From Hyphomonas sp. UBA5111 (GTDB lineage Bacteria; Pseudomonadota; Alphaproteobacteria; Caulobacterales; Hyphomonadaceae): DNA of 9,040 nt. Below, in pieces: positions 1 through 6,129 of this stretch (its first letter is position 1; every line of letters begins with the position of its first letter). Where the stretch lies: positions 1 to 9,040 of the forward strand of contig DHZF01000062.1 in assembly GCA_002414505.1 (NCBI GenBank), given 5' to 3'. The position numbers were made by a program, and so were the translations under genes. Under the pieces are notes generated by a model, which saw only the letters and a list, made by a program, of their open reading frames with translations, did not search any database and was not told where the DNA came from.

Positions 1-18
1 ACCTTGGCGGCTGGCAAC

Positions 19-23
19 AGGAG
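19..23 (+). promoter_or_regulatory. Ribosome binding site for cckA
   Basis: AGGAG lies 13 bp upstream of ATG 37, a slightly long spacing. It lies inside the reading frame that would be coding if TTG 4 were the start, and so favours ATG 37. The promoter is outside the window. Confidence 0.5.
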
Positions 24-36
24 TGTAAAGCGACCA

Positions 37-2625
37 ATGGATTTTCAAGTGCAGGCGAAGGCCGCTCCCGCTGACGATCAGGAAACGACCGCCGAAATGA
101 GCGAGCTTCCTGAGCGCGGACGCGTGGACTTCATGCAGCTTTCGTTCTGGATATGCCTGCTCGTTTCCATCGCGGCCGCCAGTGTTGCGCTTGCCTGGCC
201 AAACGCCTCCGGCGCGCCGGGACCGATCCTGCTGATCGCCATGGCATCTGGCGGACTCGTCTTCCTGTTGTGGAGTGTGCGCGGCGCGGGCCGGATGCTG
301 GGCCTGTTTCCGGAACGCGGCTCGATTGCGCGCGCAGCGCAGGCCGCGACGCCGCGCTTTGGGTGGATCGAGGCACTGGATGAATCCGTCCTGATTGCCG
401 ACCAGGGCGGCGCGCCCGTTGCCGCCAACACATCCTACCGCGAACTGACGAGTCTCGCGCTGATCGGATCGCAATCCGAAGGTGCGCCTGTCACGGTGGA
501 CCGCCTGTTCGGCGCCAATCCGGGCCTGGCTGCGCCCGTCTATCGCCTGTCCAAGGGCGCCAAGGCTGGTCATGCGCGCCGCGAAATCCTGCCGCCGATC
601 ACGATTGGCCCGGAGCGCGTGCCCGCCCAGTTTGAAATCACGGTTTCCCCACTGCCACGCGACAAGGTGCTCTGGCGTATCCGCCCGATTGCTGGCGAGC
701 GCGAAGCGACCGGCGCGGCTGACCTGAAATCACTTTATGTCGAAGACGCCCCGATGGGCTTCTTCGCAGCGCGCCCCGATGGCACGATCACCTATGCCAA
801 TGGTTGGCTGCGCGACATGCTGGGCCTGCCGGAAACGGCCAAGAACATTCGCATCGACGACATCATGCGTCCGGAATTCGTGAAGATGCTGTCGCGTGAC
901 CGCAAATCCGGGGTGCCGGGACGGGTCGACATCCAGCTGCGCGGCCGCGACGGCGTCGAGCGTCCGGTGCAAGCGATCACGACTTGGTCGGGCAAGGGCG
1001 CCGATGCGACCGGCCGCACGATCATCCTGGCCAGCCAGCAGGTGATGAACACCGGCGAGGAAGGCTTCCGCATTTCCACCGCGTCGCGTCCGCCGCGCCC
1101 TGATGGCGACCCGATGTTCGACGATGCGCCGTTTGGCGCCGTGCGCCTTGAGGGCGGCAGTGTCGACAGCGCCATCATCATGGACACCAACCGGGCCCTG
1201 ATGGACCTCACCGAAGGCAAGGCCGCGCCGGGCGGGAAATTCTCCGACCTGTTCTCAGCCGAAGAAGGTGAGGATTCGCTCAAGAGCCTGCTGGTCGACG
1301 CGATCGACAAGCCGGTAAACCTGAAACTGGCTGGCGAAGAGCCCAAGCACGTCAACGTCTTCGTGGCGCTGGACGGGGCCGGGCGCCCCTCGGTCGCCTA
1401 CGTCATGGACATCACCGAACAGCGCCAGCTGGAAATGCGCCTGGCGCACGGCGAAAAGATGCAGGCCATCGGCCAGCTCGCCGGCGGCGTGGCCCATGAC
1501 TTCAACAATGTGCTGCAAGGCATCATCCTGAACAATGAACAGCTGATGGTACACCATCCGCTGGGCGATCCTTCCTATTCGAATTTGAAGTCGATCCACG
1601 AATTCTCGATCCGTGCGAAGGACCTCGTGAAGATGCTGCTCGCCTATGCGCGCCAGCAGACCTTCAAGCGCGAAGTCTTCGCCGTCACGGACTTCATGTC
1701 CGAATTCTCCATCCTCCTGCGCCAGCTTCTGGACGAGCGGATCGAACTGGACGTCAAGCATGGTCGCGACGTGCCTTATATCAAGGCCGACAAGAACCAG
1801 CTTGAAAACGCCCTGTTCAACCTCGCGACCAATGCACGGGATGCAATGCTCAGCCACAAGAATGGCGGCAAGCTGACGATCCGCACGGCGCGCGCCACAG
1901 GCAAGGAAGCCCAGGACAAGGGCTTCGCCTTCGTCAATGATGGCGACTACATGCTGATCGAAGTGGAAGACACCGGACACGGCATGCCGAAGGATGTCAT
2001 GGACAAGATCTTCCAGCCCTTCTTCACCACGAAGGAAGCTGGCGTCGGCACGGGCCTTGGCCTCGCGACCGTCTACGGCATCATCAAACAGTCGGGCGGC
2101 TATATCTGCACCACGTCCGGCGTCGGCAAAGGCACGACCTTCCACATCTACCTGCCAGCTCTCAAGGCCGAGGAAATTCCTGAGCCGGTCGACATGGCGC
2201 AGGCCGAGAAGATCGCCAGCCAGCCTGTCGATATTTCGGGTCGCGGCCGTATCCTGCTGATCGAGGATGAAGACGGCGTGCGCGGCATTGCGGCCTCCTT
2301 GCTGCGCTCCAGCGGCTATGAAGTCGAAGAGGCCTGCGACGGCGAAGAGGCGATGGAAATCCTGGAGGACAATCCGGAGAGCTTCGACCTCGTCATCTCC
2401 GACGTGGTCATGCCGGGCAAGGATGGCCCGACACTGATCCGCGAGGCCAAGGATTTGCTGGGTCATGCCCGCGTGATCTTCATCTCCGGCTATGCCGAAC
2501 GCGACATTGCCAAGCAGCTTGACGACGACCGCGCGGTCTCGTTCCTGCCGAAGCCGTTCACCGTCCGCCAGCTGGCCGAGCGGGTGAAACAGGAACTCGG
2601 CAGCCCCAAGAAGGAAGCCGCCTGA
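37..2625 (+). CDS. cckA: CckA-type hybrid sensor histidine kinase (cell-cycle phosphorelay)
   Basis: Inner-membrane hybrid histidine kinase. In the known alphaproteobacterial pathway CckA passes phosphate from its own receiver domain to ChpT and on to CtrA and CpdR. The 862-residue product has two membrane segments (about 32-54 and 62-81), then PAS-like regions (about 110-220, 229-345 and 360-462; the first and third are weak). A HisKA domain follows with phospho-acceptor His487 in HDFNN, then an ATPase domain with the N-box near 591-599, DTGHGMP at 645 and GTGLGL from 671. The C-terminal receiver (about 738-855) has acidic residues at 743-746, phospho-acceptor Asp789 in SDVVMPGKDGP and Lys839 in PKPF. 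I chose ATG 37 because AGGAG lies 13 bp upstream; an in-frame TTG at 4 would add 11 residues but shows no ribosome site. It is longer than Caulobacter CckA (about 690 residues), mainly in the PAS region. It ends 3 bp before the convergent hydrolase stop. Confidence 0.95.
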   Translation: MDFQVQAKAAPADDQETTAEMSELPERGRVDFMQLSFWICLLVSIAAASVALAWPNASGAPGPILLIAMASGGLVFLLWSVRGAGRMLGLFPERGSIARAAQAATPRFGWIEALDESVLIADQGGAPVAANTSYRELTSLALIGSQSEGAPVTVDRLFGANPGLAAPVYRLSKGAKAGHARREILPPITIGPERVPAQFEITVSPLPRDKVLWRIRPIAGEREATGAADLKSLYVEDAPMGFFAARPDGTITYANGWLRDMLGLPETAKNIRIDDIMRPEFVKMLSRDRKSGVPGRVDIQLRGRDGVERPVQAITTWSGKGADATGRTIILASQQVMNTGEEGFRISTASRPPRPDGDPMFDDAPFGAVRLEGGSVDSAIIMDTNRALMDLTEGKAAPGGKFSDLFSAEEGEDSLKSLLVDAIDKPVNLKLAGEEPKHVNVFVALDGAGRPSVAYVMDITEQRQLEMRLAHGEKMQAIGQLAGGVAHDFNNVLQGIILNNEQLMVHHPLGDPSYSNLKSIHEFSIRAKDLVKMLLAYARQQTFKREVFAVTDFMSEFSILLRQLLDERIELDVKHGRDVPYIKADKNQLENALFNLATNARDAMLSHKNGGKLTIRTARATGKEAQDKGFAFVNDGDYMLIEVEDTGHGMPKDVMDKIFQPFFTTKEAGVGTGLGLATVYGIIKQSGGYICTTSGVGKGTTFHIYLPALKAEEIPEPVDMAQAEKIASQPVDISGRGRILLIEDEDGVRGIAASLLRSSGYEVEEACDGEEAMEILEDNPESFDLVISDVVMPGKDGPTLIREAKDLLGHARVIFISGYAERDIAKQLDDDRAVSFLPKPFTVRQLAERVKQELGSPKKEAA

Positions 2626-2628
2626 AAG

Positions 2629-3363
2629 TCAGGTCCAATGTGATCGGAGCAGGGCAGCAAATTCGGTTGCCCGCTCCGCACAGGCCCAGTGGCCAGCGCC
2701 GCGCTCGACATGTAGCGGCACGTTCCAGCGCTTCGCGAACCGTTCGCCCACGGATAGGTCCACAAAGGGGTCCGTCTCGCCCCAGAACAACTGGCCGCGC
2801 GCTGGCAGGTTTTCGAGACCCTTCACCCATTCATCCGAGAAACGCAGGCCAGCGGCTGACCGGTAGAGCCTGAGGATGCTCTGCCGCATCGTCTTGTCGA
2901 TCAGGGGGACTTCCTGCTCGGCAAGGCTGCGCGGCATGCCGCCGGAAACAAGTGCCGGCAGGAGCCGTTTCTTGTTGCGCATGCCCAGCATGACAAGCTC
3001 ACCCAGCACAGGCGTTGCCCAGCGCCTTGCCATTGTGTGGCCGCGATAGTCAGGATCGATCACGGCATTGGTGACGCACCAGCTGCGCACGAGGTCCGGC
3101 CGCAAGGAAGCCGCGCGCAGGGTCAGCAGCGCGCCCCAGTCATGGCCGACAATATCGACATTCCCGCCTGCCGCTTCCATCTGGCCGACCAGCCAGTCAG
3201 CATAGGCATCCTTGGTGGCGCTGAACCCGTCCGGACGCGGGCAGCCGAAGCCGGGCAGGGCGGGCGCGAGATAGTCCTGCTCTTGCAGGCCGAGCGCCGC
3301 GACCAGCGGCTCCCACAAATGCGGCGTATCGGGCACGCCATGTATGAACAGTTTCATTGCCAT
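2629..3363 (-). CDS. Alpha/beta hydrolase with Asp nucleophile (epoxide hydrolase/haloalkane dehalogenase type)
   Basis: Probably a cytoplasmic hydrolase of 244 residues; no signal peptide is seen. Visible motifs are the oxyanion-hole HGVP (8-11), the nucleophile elbow GHDWG with Asp75 rather than Ser, a candidate acid Asp198 in GETDPF, and catalytic His225 in GAGHW. An Asp nucleophile followed by Trp is the pattern of epoxide hydrolases, haloalkane dehalogenases and fluoroacetate dehalogenases. The cap region (about 105-175) does not let me choose among them, so the substrate is unknown. The start is the first of two close ATGs (MAMK); GAGG lies 7 bp upstream of it. It is divergent from the S24 repressor across 74 bp, so that repressor may control it. 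The stop lies 3 bp from the cckA stop; the facing stops form the small palindrome CCTGA-AAG-TCAGG at 2621-2633. Confidence 0.85.
   Translation of the reverse strand: MAMKLFIHGVPDTPHLWEPLVAALGLQEQDYLAPALPGFGCPRPDGFSATKDAYADWLVGQMEAAGGNVDIVGHDWGALLTLRAASLRPDLVRSWCVTNAVIDPDYRGHTMARRWATPVLGELVMLGMRNKKRLLPALVSGGMPRSLAEQEVPLIDKTMRQSILRLYRSAAGLRFSDEWVKGLENLPARGQLFWGETDPFVDLSVGERFAKRWNVPLHVERGAGHWACAERATEFAALLRSHWT
2645..2678 (+). terminator. Stem-loop after cckA, inside the 3' end of the convergent hydrolase gene
   Basis: The left arm CGGAGC-A-GGGCAGC (2645-2658) pairs with GTTGCCCGCTCCG (2666-2678) around a 7-nt loop. This gives 13 pairs with A2651 bulged and one G-U pair. The G-U exists only in plus-strand RNA (it becomes a C-A mismatch in the opposite transcript), so the hairpin suits the cckA message better. 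It begins 20 nt after the cckA stop. No U-run follows, so it may be a 3' stabilising or Rho-assisted structure rather than a classic intrinsic terminator. Confidence 0.45.
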
Positions 3364-3378
3364 TTCCCCACCTCTTGC

Positions 3379-3407
3379 TTGACAATAGGTGAATATTCCT
3401 ATTTAGC
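3379..3407 (+). promoter_or_regulatory. Possible promoter of the S24 repressor gene
   Basis: A perfect TTGACA (3379-3384) is followed, at 15-17 bp, only by weak -10 candidates (TATTTA at 3400 or TTTAGC at 3402). The upstream inverted repeat fills the spacer, so a bound repressor would block this promoter. The -35 box is clear and the -10 is uncertain. Confidence 0.4.
3386..3401. promoter_or_regulatory. Inverted repeat 1, candidate operator
   Basis: TAGGTGAATATTCCTA has perfect outer arms. The arms extend by two more bases on each side to AATAGG (3384-3389) and CCTATT (3398-3403) around an 8-bp spacer. It sits directly downstream of a TTGACA box in the divergent spacer. It shares the frame TnGGnnAATnnTCCnA with the second repeat 37 bp downstream. 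Confidence 0.5.
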
Positions 3408-3422
3408 GGCAGCTGCAACCTT

Positions 3423-3438
3423 TGGGAAAATTATCCCA
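3423..3438. promoter_or_regulatory. Inverted repeat 2, candidate operator over the S24 start codon
   Basis: TGGGAAAATTATCCCA equals its reverse complement at 14 of 16 positions; its last base is the A of the S24 ATG. It has the same length and GG/CC spacing as the repeat at 3386-3401 and matches it at 10 of 16 positions. It occupies the place where a Shine-Dalgarno would be expected, and I see none there. Autoregulation by the S24 protein is the natural reading, but it is inference. Confidence 0.5.
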
Positions 3439-4055
3439 TGAAACATCGTGATATCTGGCGGGGCCTTGATGCCCTTGCAGCTCATCATGGCCTGACGCCT
3501 TCTGGGCTGGCGCGTCGTGCCGGGCTGGACCCGACGGCCTTCAATCCTTCCAAGCGGGAAGGGGCCGATGGACGTCCGCGCTGGCCGTCCACGGAAAGCC
3601 TTGCGCGCGTATTGGAATCTGTCGGCAGCCGGTTTGAGGATTTCGCCGCGCTGGTCGATGGAAGGCGCGGCGCGATTGCTCCCCTGATCGGCTTTGCGCA
3701 GGCGGGGCAGGACGGCTTTTTCGATGATGCCGGGTTTCCGGTTGGCGGGGGCTGGGAAGAGGTTCGGTTTCCGGGGCTGGAAACGGAGTCGGTCTATGCG
3801 CTGGAGATCAGCGGGGATTCCATGGAGCCGGCCTACCGGGCCGGGGACCGGATCATCGTGTCGCCGGGCTCGGAGGTGAAGCCGGGAGACCGGGTGGTGG
3901 CGAAAACAATTGACGGGGAGGTGATGGCCAAGGTTCTGGCCCGTAAGAATACGCGGACTGTTGAGCTTGCCTCGCTCAACCCTGCCTATCCCACCCGCAG
4001 TTTCAAGCCGGCAGAGATTGCCTGGCTCGCCCGTATTCTCTGGGCGAGCCAGTAA
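3438..4055 (+). CDS. LexA-like S24-family autocleaving transcriptional repressor
   Basis: A 205-residue DNA-binding protein with an N-terminal helix-turn-helix (about 8-40, core LTPSGLARRAGLD) joined to a LexA/CI-type S24 peptidase domain (about 80-200). The self-cleavage parts are all present: Ala89-Gly90 in FAQAG, nucleophile Ser128 in SGDSMEP and base Lys165 in VMAKVL. The Ser-Lys distance of 37 residues equals that of E. coli LexA (S119-K156). The helix-turn-helix resembles phage-CI/Xre proteins rather than the winged helix of LexA, so this is not lexA itself. By analogy, RecA-stimulated cleavage would relieve repression; that is inference. No phage genes lie nearby, so it appears to be a chromosomal regulator. 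The start has no recognisable ribosome site, and an inverted repeat reaches the ATG. The convergent L,D-transpeptidase stop is 3 bp away. Confidence 0.88.
   Translation: MKHRDIWRGLDALAAHHGLTPSGLARRAGLDPTAFNPSKREGADGRPRWPSTESLARVLESVGSRFEDFAALVDGRRGAIAPLIGFAQAGQDGFFDDAGFPVGGGWEEVRFPGLETESVYALEISGDSMEPAYRAGDRIIVSPGSEVKPGDRVVAKTIDGEVMAKVLARKNTRTVELASLNPAYPTRSFKPAEIAWLARILWASQ
4022..4052. terminator. Perfect 11-bp stem-loop at the S24/L,D-transpeptidase convergent junction
   Basis: CTGGCTCGCCC (4022-4032) and GGGCGAGCCAG (4042-4052) are exact reverse complements around a 9-nt loop. The repeat makes up the last coding bases of the S24 gene and stops directly before its TAA. Seen from the minus strand it begins 6 nt after the L,D-transpeptidase stop. 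Neither side has a U-run, so a bidirectional terminator or 3'-end protector is likely but unproven. Confidence 0.5.
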
Positions 4056-4058
4056 GCC

Positions 4059-5858
4059 TTATCCCTTGCGCGGGGCAGTTGTTGTCTGGGCCAGTTCCTC
4101 ATCCTGGGCGGGCTGGTAGAGTGGGGCATATTTGTCGACCATGCTGATACCGTCATCCTCATGATAGACGTCACGCCAGAAATTCGGCTCCCCGTCTTCG
4201 TCAACAGTGACGGTCATGTAGGTGATGTGAATCTGGGTTTCGGACTTGAACTCGATTCGTTCCGGATTTGACCCTTTGAGCGCCTTGGAGACATCCCGTT
4301 CCGAGACTTCTGGGTCATGCGCGGCAATCCATTTCGCCATCTCTTTCGGCTTTTCCAGACGCACGCAGCCTGAGCTGAAAGTGCGCTGGGCCCTGTCAAA
4401 CAGGCTCATACCCGGCGTGCCGTGCAGATAGACCGAATACTGATTGGGAAAGATGATCTTCAGATCGCCGAGGGCATTACTGGCGCCGGGGCCCTGAACC
4501 AGCTGGTAGTTTTCGGCGGCTGCCGGATCTGTCCAGTCCACCGAGGCGGCGGAAACGGACTGGCCGGTGGCGCGATCAATCACCTTGAAATTCTTGCGGG
4601 CCGCATAGGACGGATCCTTGGCGAGCTTTGGCAGCTTGTCGCGGCGCACGATGCTGACCGGCGCATACCAGCGCGGATTGGCGACGGCATATTCCACCTG
4701 GTCGGAAAAGACCGGGGTTTCGCGGCTTGGCATGCCGACGATTGTCTTCATCGCGATTTCGCGACGCTTGTTGCGCCAGCCTTCGGCCGTGAAGGATGGA
4801 ATATTGGCCCAGATATACTGGTCGCCCAGATCATCATAATGGCGCCAGCGATTCATCGTGTCGGCGATCCGGTCGATCTTGGAGTCGACACTCTCATTCA
4901 GGGCGGCAAGCGTATTGCCTCCTACGACGCCGTCATCTTCAAGGCCGTGATGGCGCTGGAATTCCTTCAAGGCGTCCTGAAGGCGCGCATCAAACACGAT
5001 CTCCGTGGCAGATGTGTCGGCGTCATCATTCGAGGCCATGCTGATAGTGGACAGGAGTTCACCGGCCCAGGTCTCCGGCTTGTAATAGCCTTCCGCCTCC
5101 AGACGGTCGCGCAGGGCCGGAATACGTGGGTCTTCGTCCTCCAGCTCAATCGCGTCACCGTCCGGGATGGCGAGCCAGCCGCCCTCCGACCGAATTTCGC
5201 GATACTGTTTCAGTTGTTTCTTGAGACGATTATATTGGGGGTGCTCAGGTTCGAGCTCAGAAAGGATGTCGTCGGCATCGCCCCGTGCGGCCTTGATCAG
5301 GCTTTTCTGCACGGTGGATTTGGAGGGCGCATCGGTCTTCGATTTTGCCGCTTCGCCATTATCGGACAATCCTCCGCTTACGGCAGAGGCCATACGGATC
5401 CAGGCTGCGGTCAGTTGCAGATCGGCTGTGGCGCGGATCTCGTCGCTGTCGCCCTTCAGGCGCTTGGCAGCGATCTTGTCGAGATTGGCCTTCGAGACGT
5501 CTGATGCGACGAGGCCATAAGAGAAGAGATCACTGCGCGCGCGCTTCAGGGAACGGATCCCTTTCTCGGTCCAGATCGGCTTGAAGACATTCTGGGCATA
5601 GGCGGCGCGCACTGTGGTCAGGACACCGGCTTCGGTCTCACTGCCCAGTTCGCGCTCCAGCCAGTCATTCAGGATCAGGGTCTGGATGGCAGAGGCTTTT
5701 TCCGCATCAAGTTCGCCGCCCATGGCCTCTTTCTCGCTCAGATCGGCAAGCAGGACAGGGTCGGCGGGCGCGGCATGTTGGGCGCAGGCGGGGATGGCGG
5801 TCAGCAGGCCAGCGGTGGCGAGGAGGGTTGATGCAAGAAGTCGGCGATGCGTACGCAT
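4059..5858 (-). CDS. L,D-transpeptidase, YcbB/LdtD type, exported
   Basis: Periplasmic enzyme expected to form 3-3 (mDAP-mDAP) peptidoglycan cross-links or attach proteins to the wall. The 599-residue product is close to E. coli LdtD in length (about 615). It has a signal peptide (1-26, cleavage after ACA likely), an N-terminal YcbB-type scaffold region (about 60-235, with the typical EPEHPQYNRLKKQL and GGW stretches), and a peptidoglycan-binding domain (about 245-322, KEFQRHHGLEDDGVVGGNT). The YkuD catalytic domain (about 368-515) has His479 in YLHGTP and nucleophile Cys498 in SSGCVRLEKP. A C-terminal tail (TYMTVTVDEDGEP) also fits the family. A GGAG site lies 7 bp upstream of the ATG. The gene is divergent from the M15 peptidase, a probable functional partner. 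The family is secure; the exact reaction (cross-linking or anchoring) is not decidable here. Confidence 0.93.
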   Translation of the reverse strand: MRTHRRLLASTLLATAGLLTAIPACAQHAAPADPVLLADLSEKEAMGGELDAEKASAIQTLILNDWLERELGSETEAGVLTTVRAAYAQNVFKPIWTEKGIRSLKRARSDLFSYGLVASDVSKANLDKIAAKRLKGDSDEIRATADLQLTAAWIRMASAVSGGLSDNGEAAKSKTDAPSKSTVQKSLIKAARGDADDILSELEPEHPQYNRLKKQLKQYREIRSEGGWLAIPDGDAIELEDEDPRIPALRDRLEAEGYYKPETWAGELLSTISMASNDDADTSATEIVFDARLQDALKEFQRHHGLEDDGVVGGNTLAALNESVDSKIDRIADTMNRWRHYDDLGDQYIWANIPSFTAEGWRNKRREIAMKTIVGMPSRETPVFSDQVEYAVANPRWYAPVSIVRRDKLPKLAKDPSYAARKNFKVIDRATGQSVSAASVDWTDPAAAENYQLVQGPGASNALGDLKIIFPNQYSVYLHGTPGMSLFDRAQRTFSSGCVRLEKPKEMAKWIAAHDPEVSERDVSKALKGSNPERIEFKSETQIHITYMTVTVDEDGEPNFWRDVYHEDDGISMVDKYAPLYQPAQDEELAQTTTAPRKG

Positions 5859-5964
5859 AAATAATCTCCAAAAATACTCTTATTAGAGAAGAGCGCGGCC
5901 GCCGCATCAGGCTGGCCTGGCCGGTCGGGAAGACTGGCGGAACTCTTCGCGATGTTGCTGGATA

Positions 5965-5987
5965 AACCGGTCGCGCCCGCTCCGGTT
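5965..5987. repeat. Short inverted repeat AACCGG-N11-CCGGTT
   Basis: Perfect 6-bp arms (5965-5970 and 5982-5987) surround an 11-bp GC-rich centre. It lies roughly mid-way between the two divergent cell-wall genes, so a shared regulator site is possible. Arms this short can arise by chance in GC-rich DNA. Confidence 0.25.
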
Positions 5988-6047
5988 CCGAAATACGGCC
6001 CTGAAAAGCATCAGAAAAAATATGGCACCATCTGCGCTCTTATGCGT

Positions 6048-6075
6048 TTGAGGGGGCATGCGTAATGGTTAAGAT
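6048..6075 (+). promoter_or_regulatory. Weak promoter candidate for the M15 gene with overlapping CtrA-like half-site
   Basis: TTGAGG (6048-6053) and TAAGAT (6070-6075) are 16 bp apart and each matches the sigma70 consensus at four of six positions. ATGGTTAA (6065-6072), TTAACCAT on the minus strand, overlaps the -10. TTAACC resembles half of the known CtrA site TTAA-N7-TTAA; a second half is absent. Low confidence. Confidence 0.25.
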
Positions 6076-6129
6076 GCCGCGCGCCTGCTCAGACCAGACA
6101 AGAGGACCAGACCCATATTTTCCGAGTTC

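Larger units (their letters stand above)
5859..6129. other. Divergent intergenic region between the L,D-transpeptidase and M15 peptidase genes
   Basis: The largest non-coding stretch, 271 bp, and it must hold both promoters. I can place the transpeptidase ribosome site (CTCC at 5866-5869, read as GGAG on the minus strand), an inverted repeat at 5965-5987 and a weak plus-strand promoter near 6048-6075. The part next to the transpeptidase is AT-rich, but I could not assign a -35/-10 pair. There is no convincing RNA gene or small coding frame; the ATG at 6022 opens only nine codons. Confidence 0.5.

Noticed and set aside
4..36. TTG at 4 as the cckA start
   Set aside because: The AGGAG at 19-23 would then be coding, and no ribosome site is visible before TTG; ATG 37 is better supported, though the window edge limits certainty.
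1255..2466. 403-codon open frame on the minus strand inside cckA
   Set aside because: It lies wholly antisense to the conserved kinase and receiver domains and its translation shows no recognisable domain. Long antisense frames are common in GC-rich genes.
2621..2633. Palindrome CCTGA-AAG-TCAGG at the cckA/hydrolase junction
   Set aside because: Six of its ten arm bases are the facing TGA stop codons, so the symmetry is largely a by-product of convergent stops.
3438..4055. S24 protein as lexA or as a prophage CI repressor
   Set aside because: Its N-terminal helix-turn-helix differs from the LexA winged helix, and there are no phage genes or attachment sites nearby.
4422..5504. 360-codon open frame on the plus strand inside the L,D-transpeptidase gene
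   Set aside because: Antisense to a complete, well-supported family member; no domain is seen, and it has the composition of a shadow frame.
4059..5858. Lipoprotein signal in the L,D-transpeptidase (Cys25)
   Set aside because: The residues before Cys25 are IPA; proline before the small residue does not fit a lipobox well, while ACA before Q27 fits signal peptidase I.
6042..6063. Direct repeat ATGCGT at 6042 and 6058
   Set aside because: Only six bases, two copies, no third copy or regular spacing; chance is likely.
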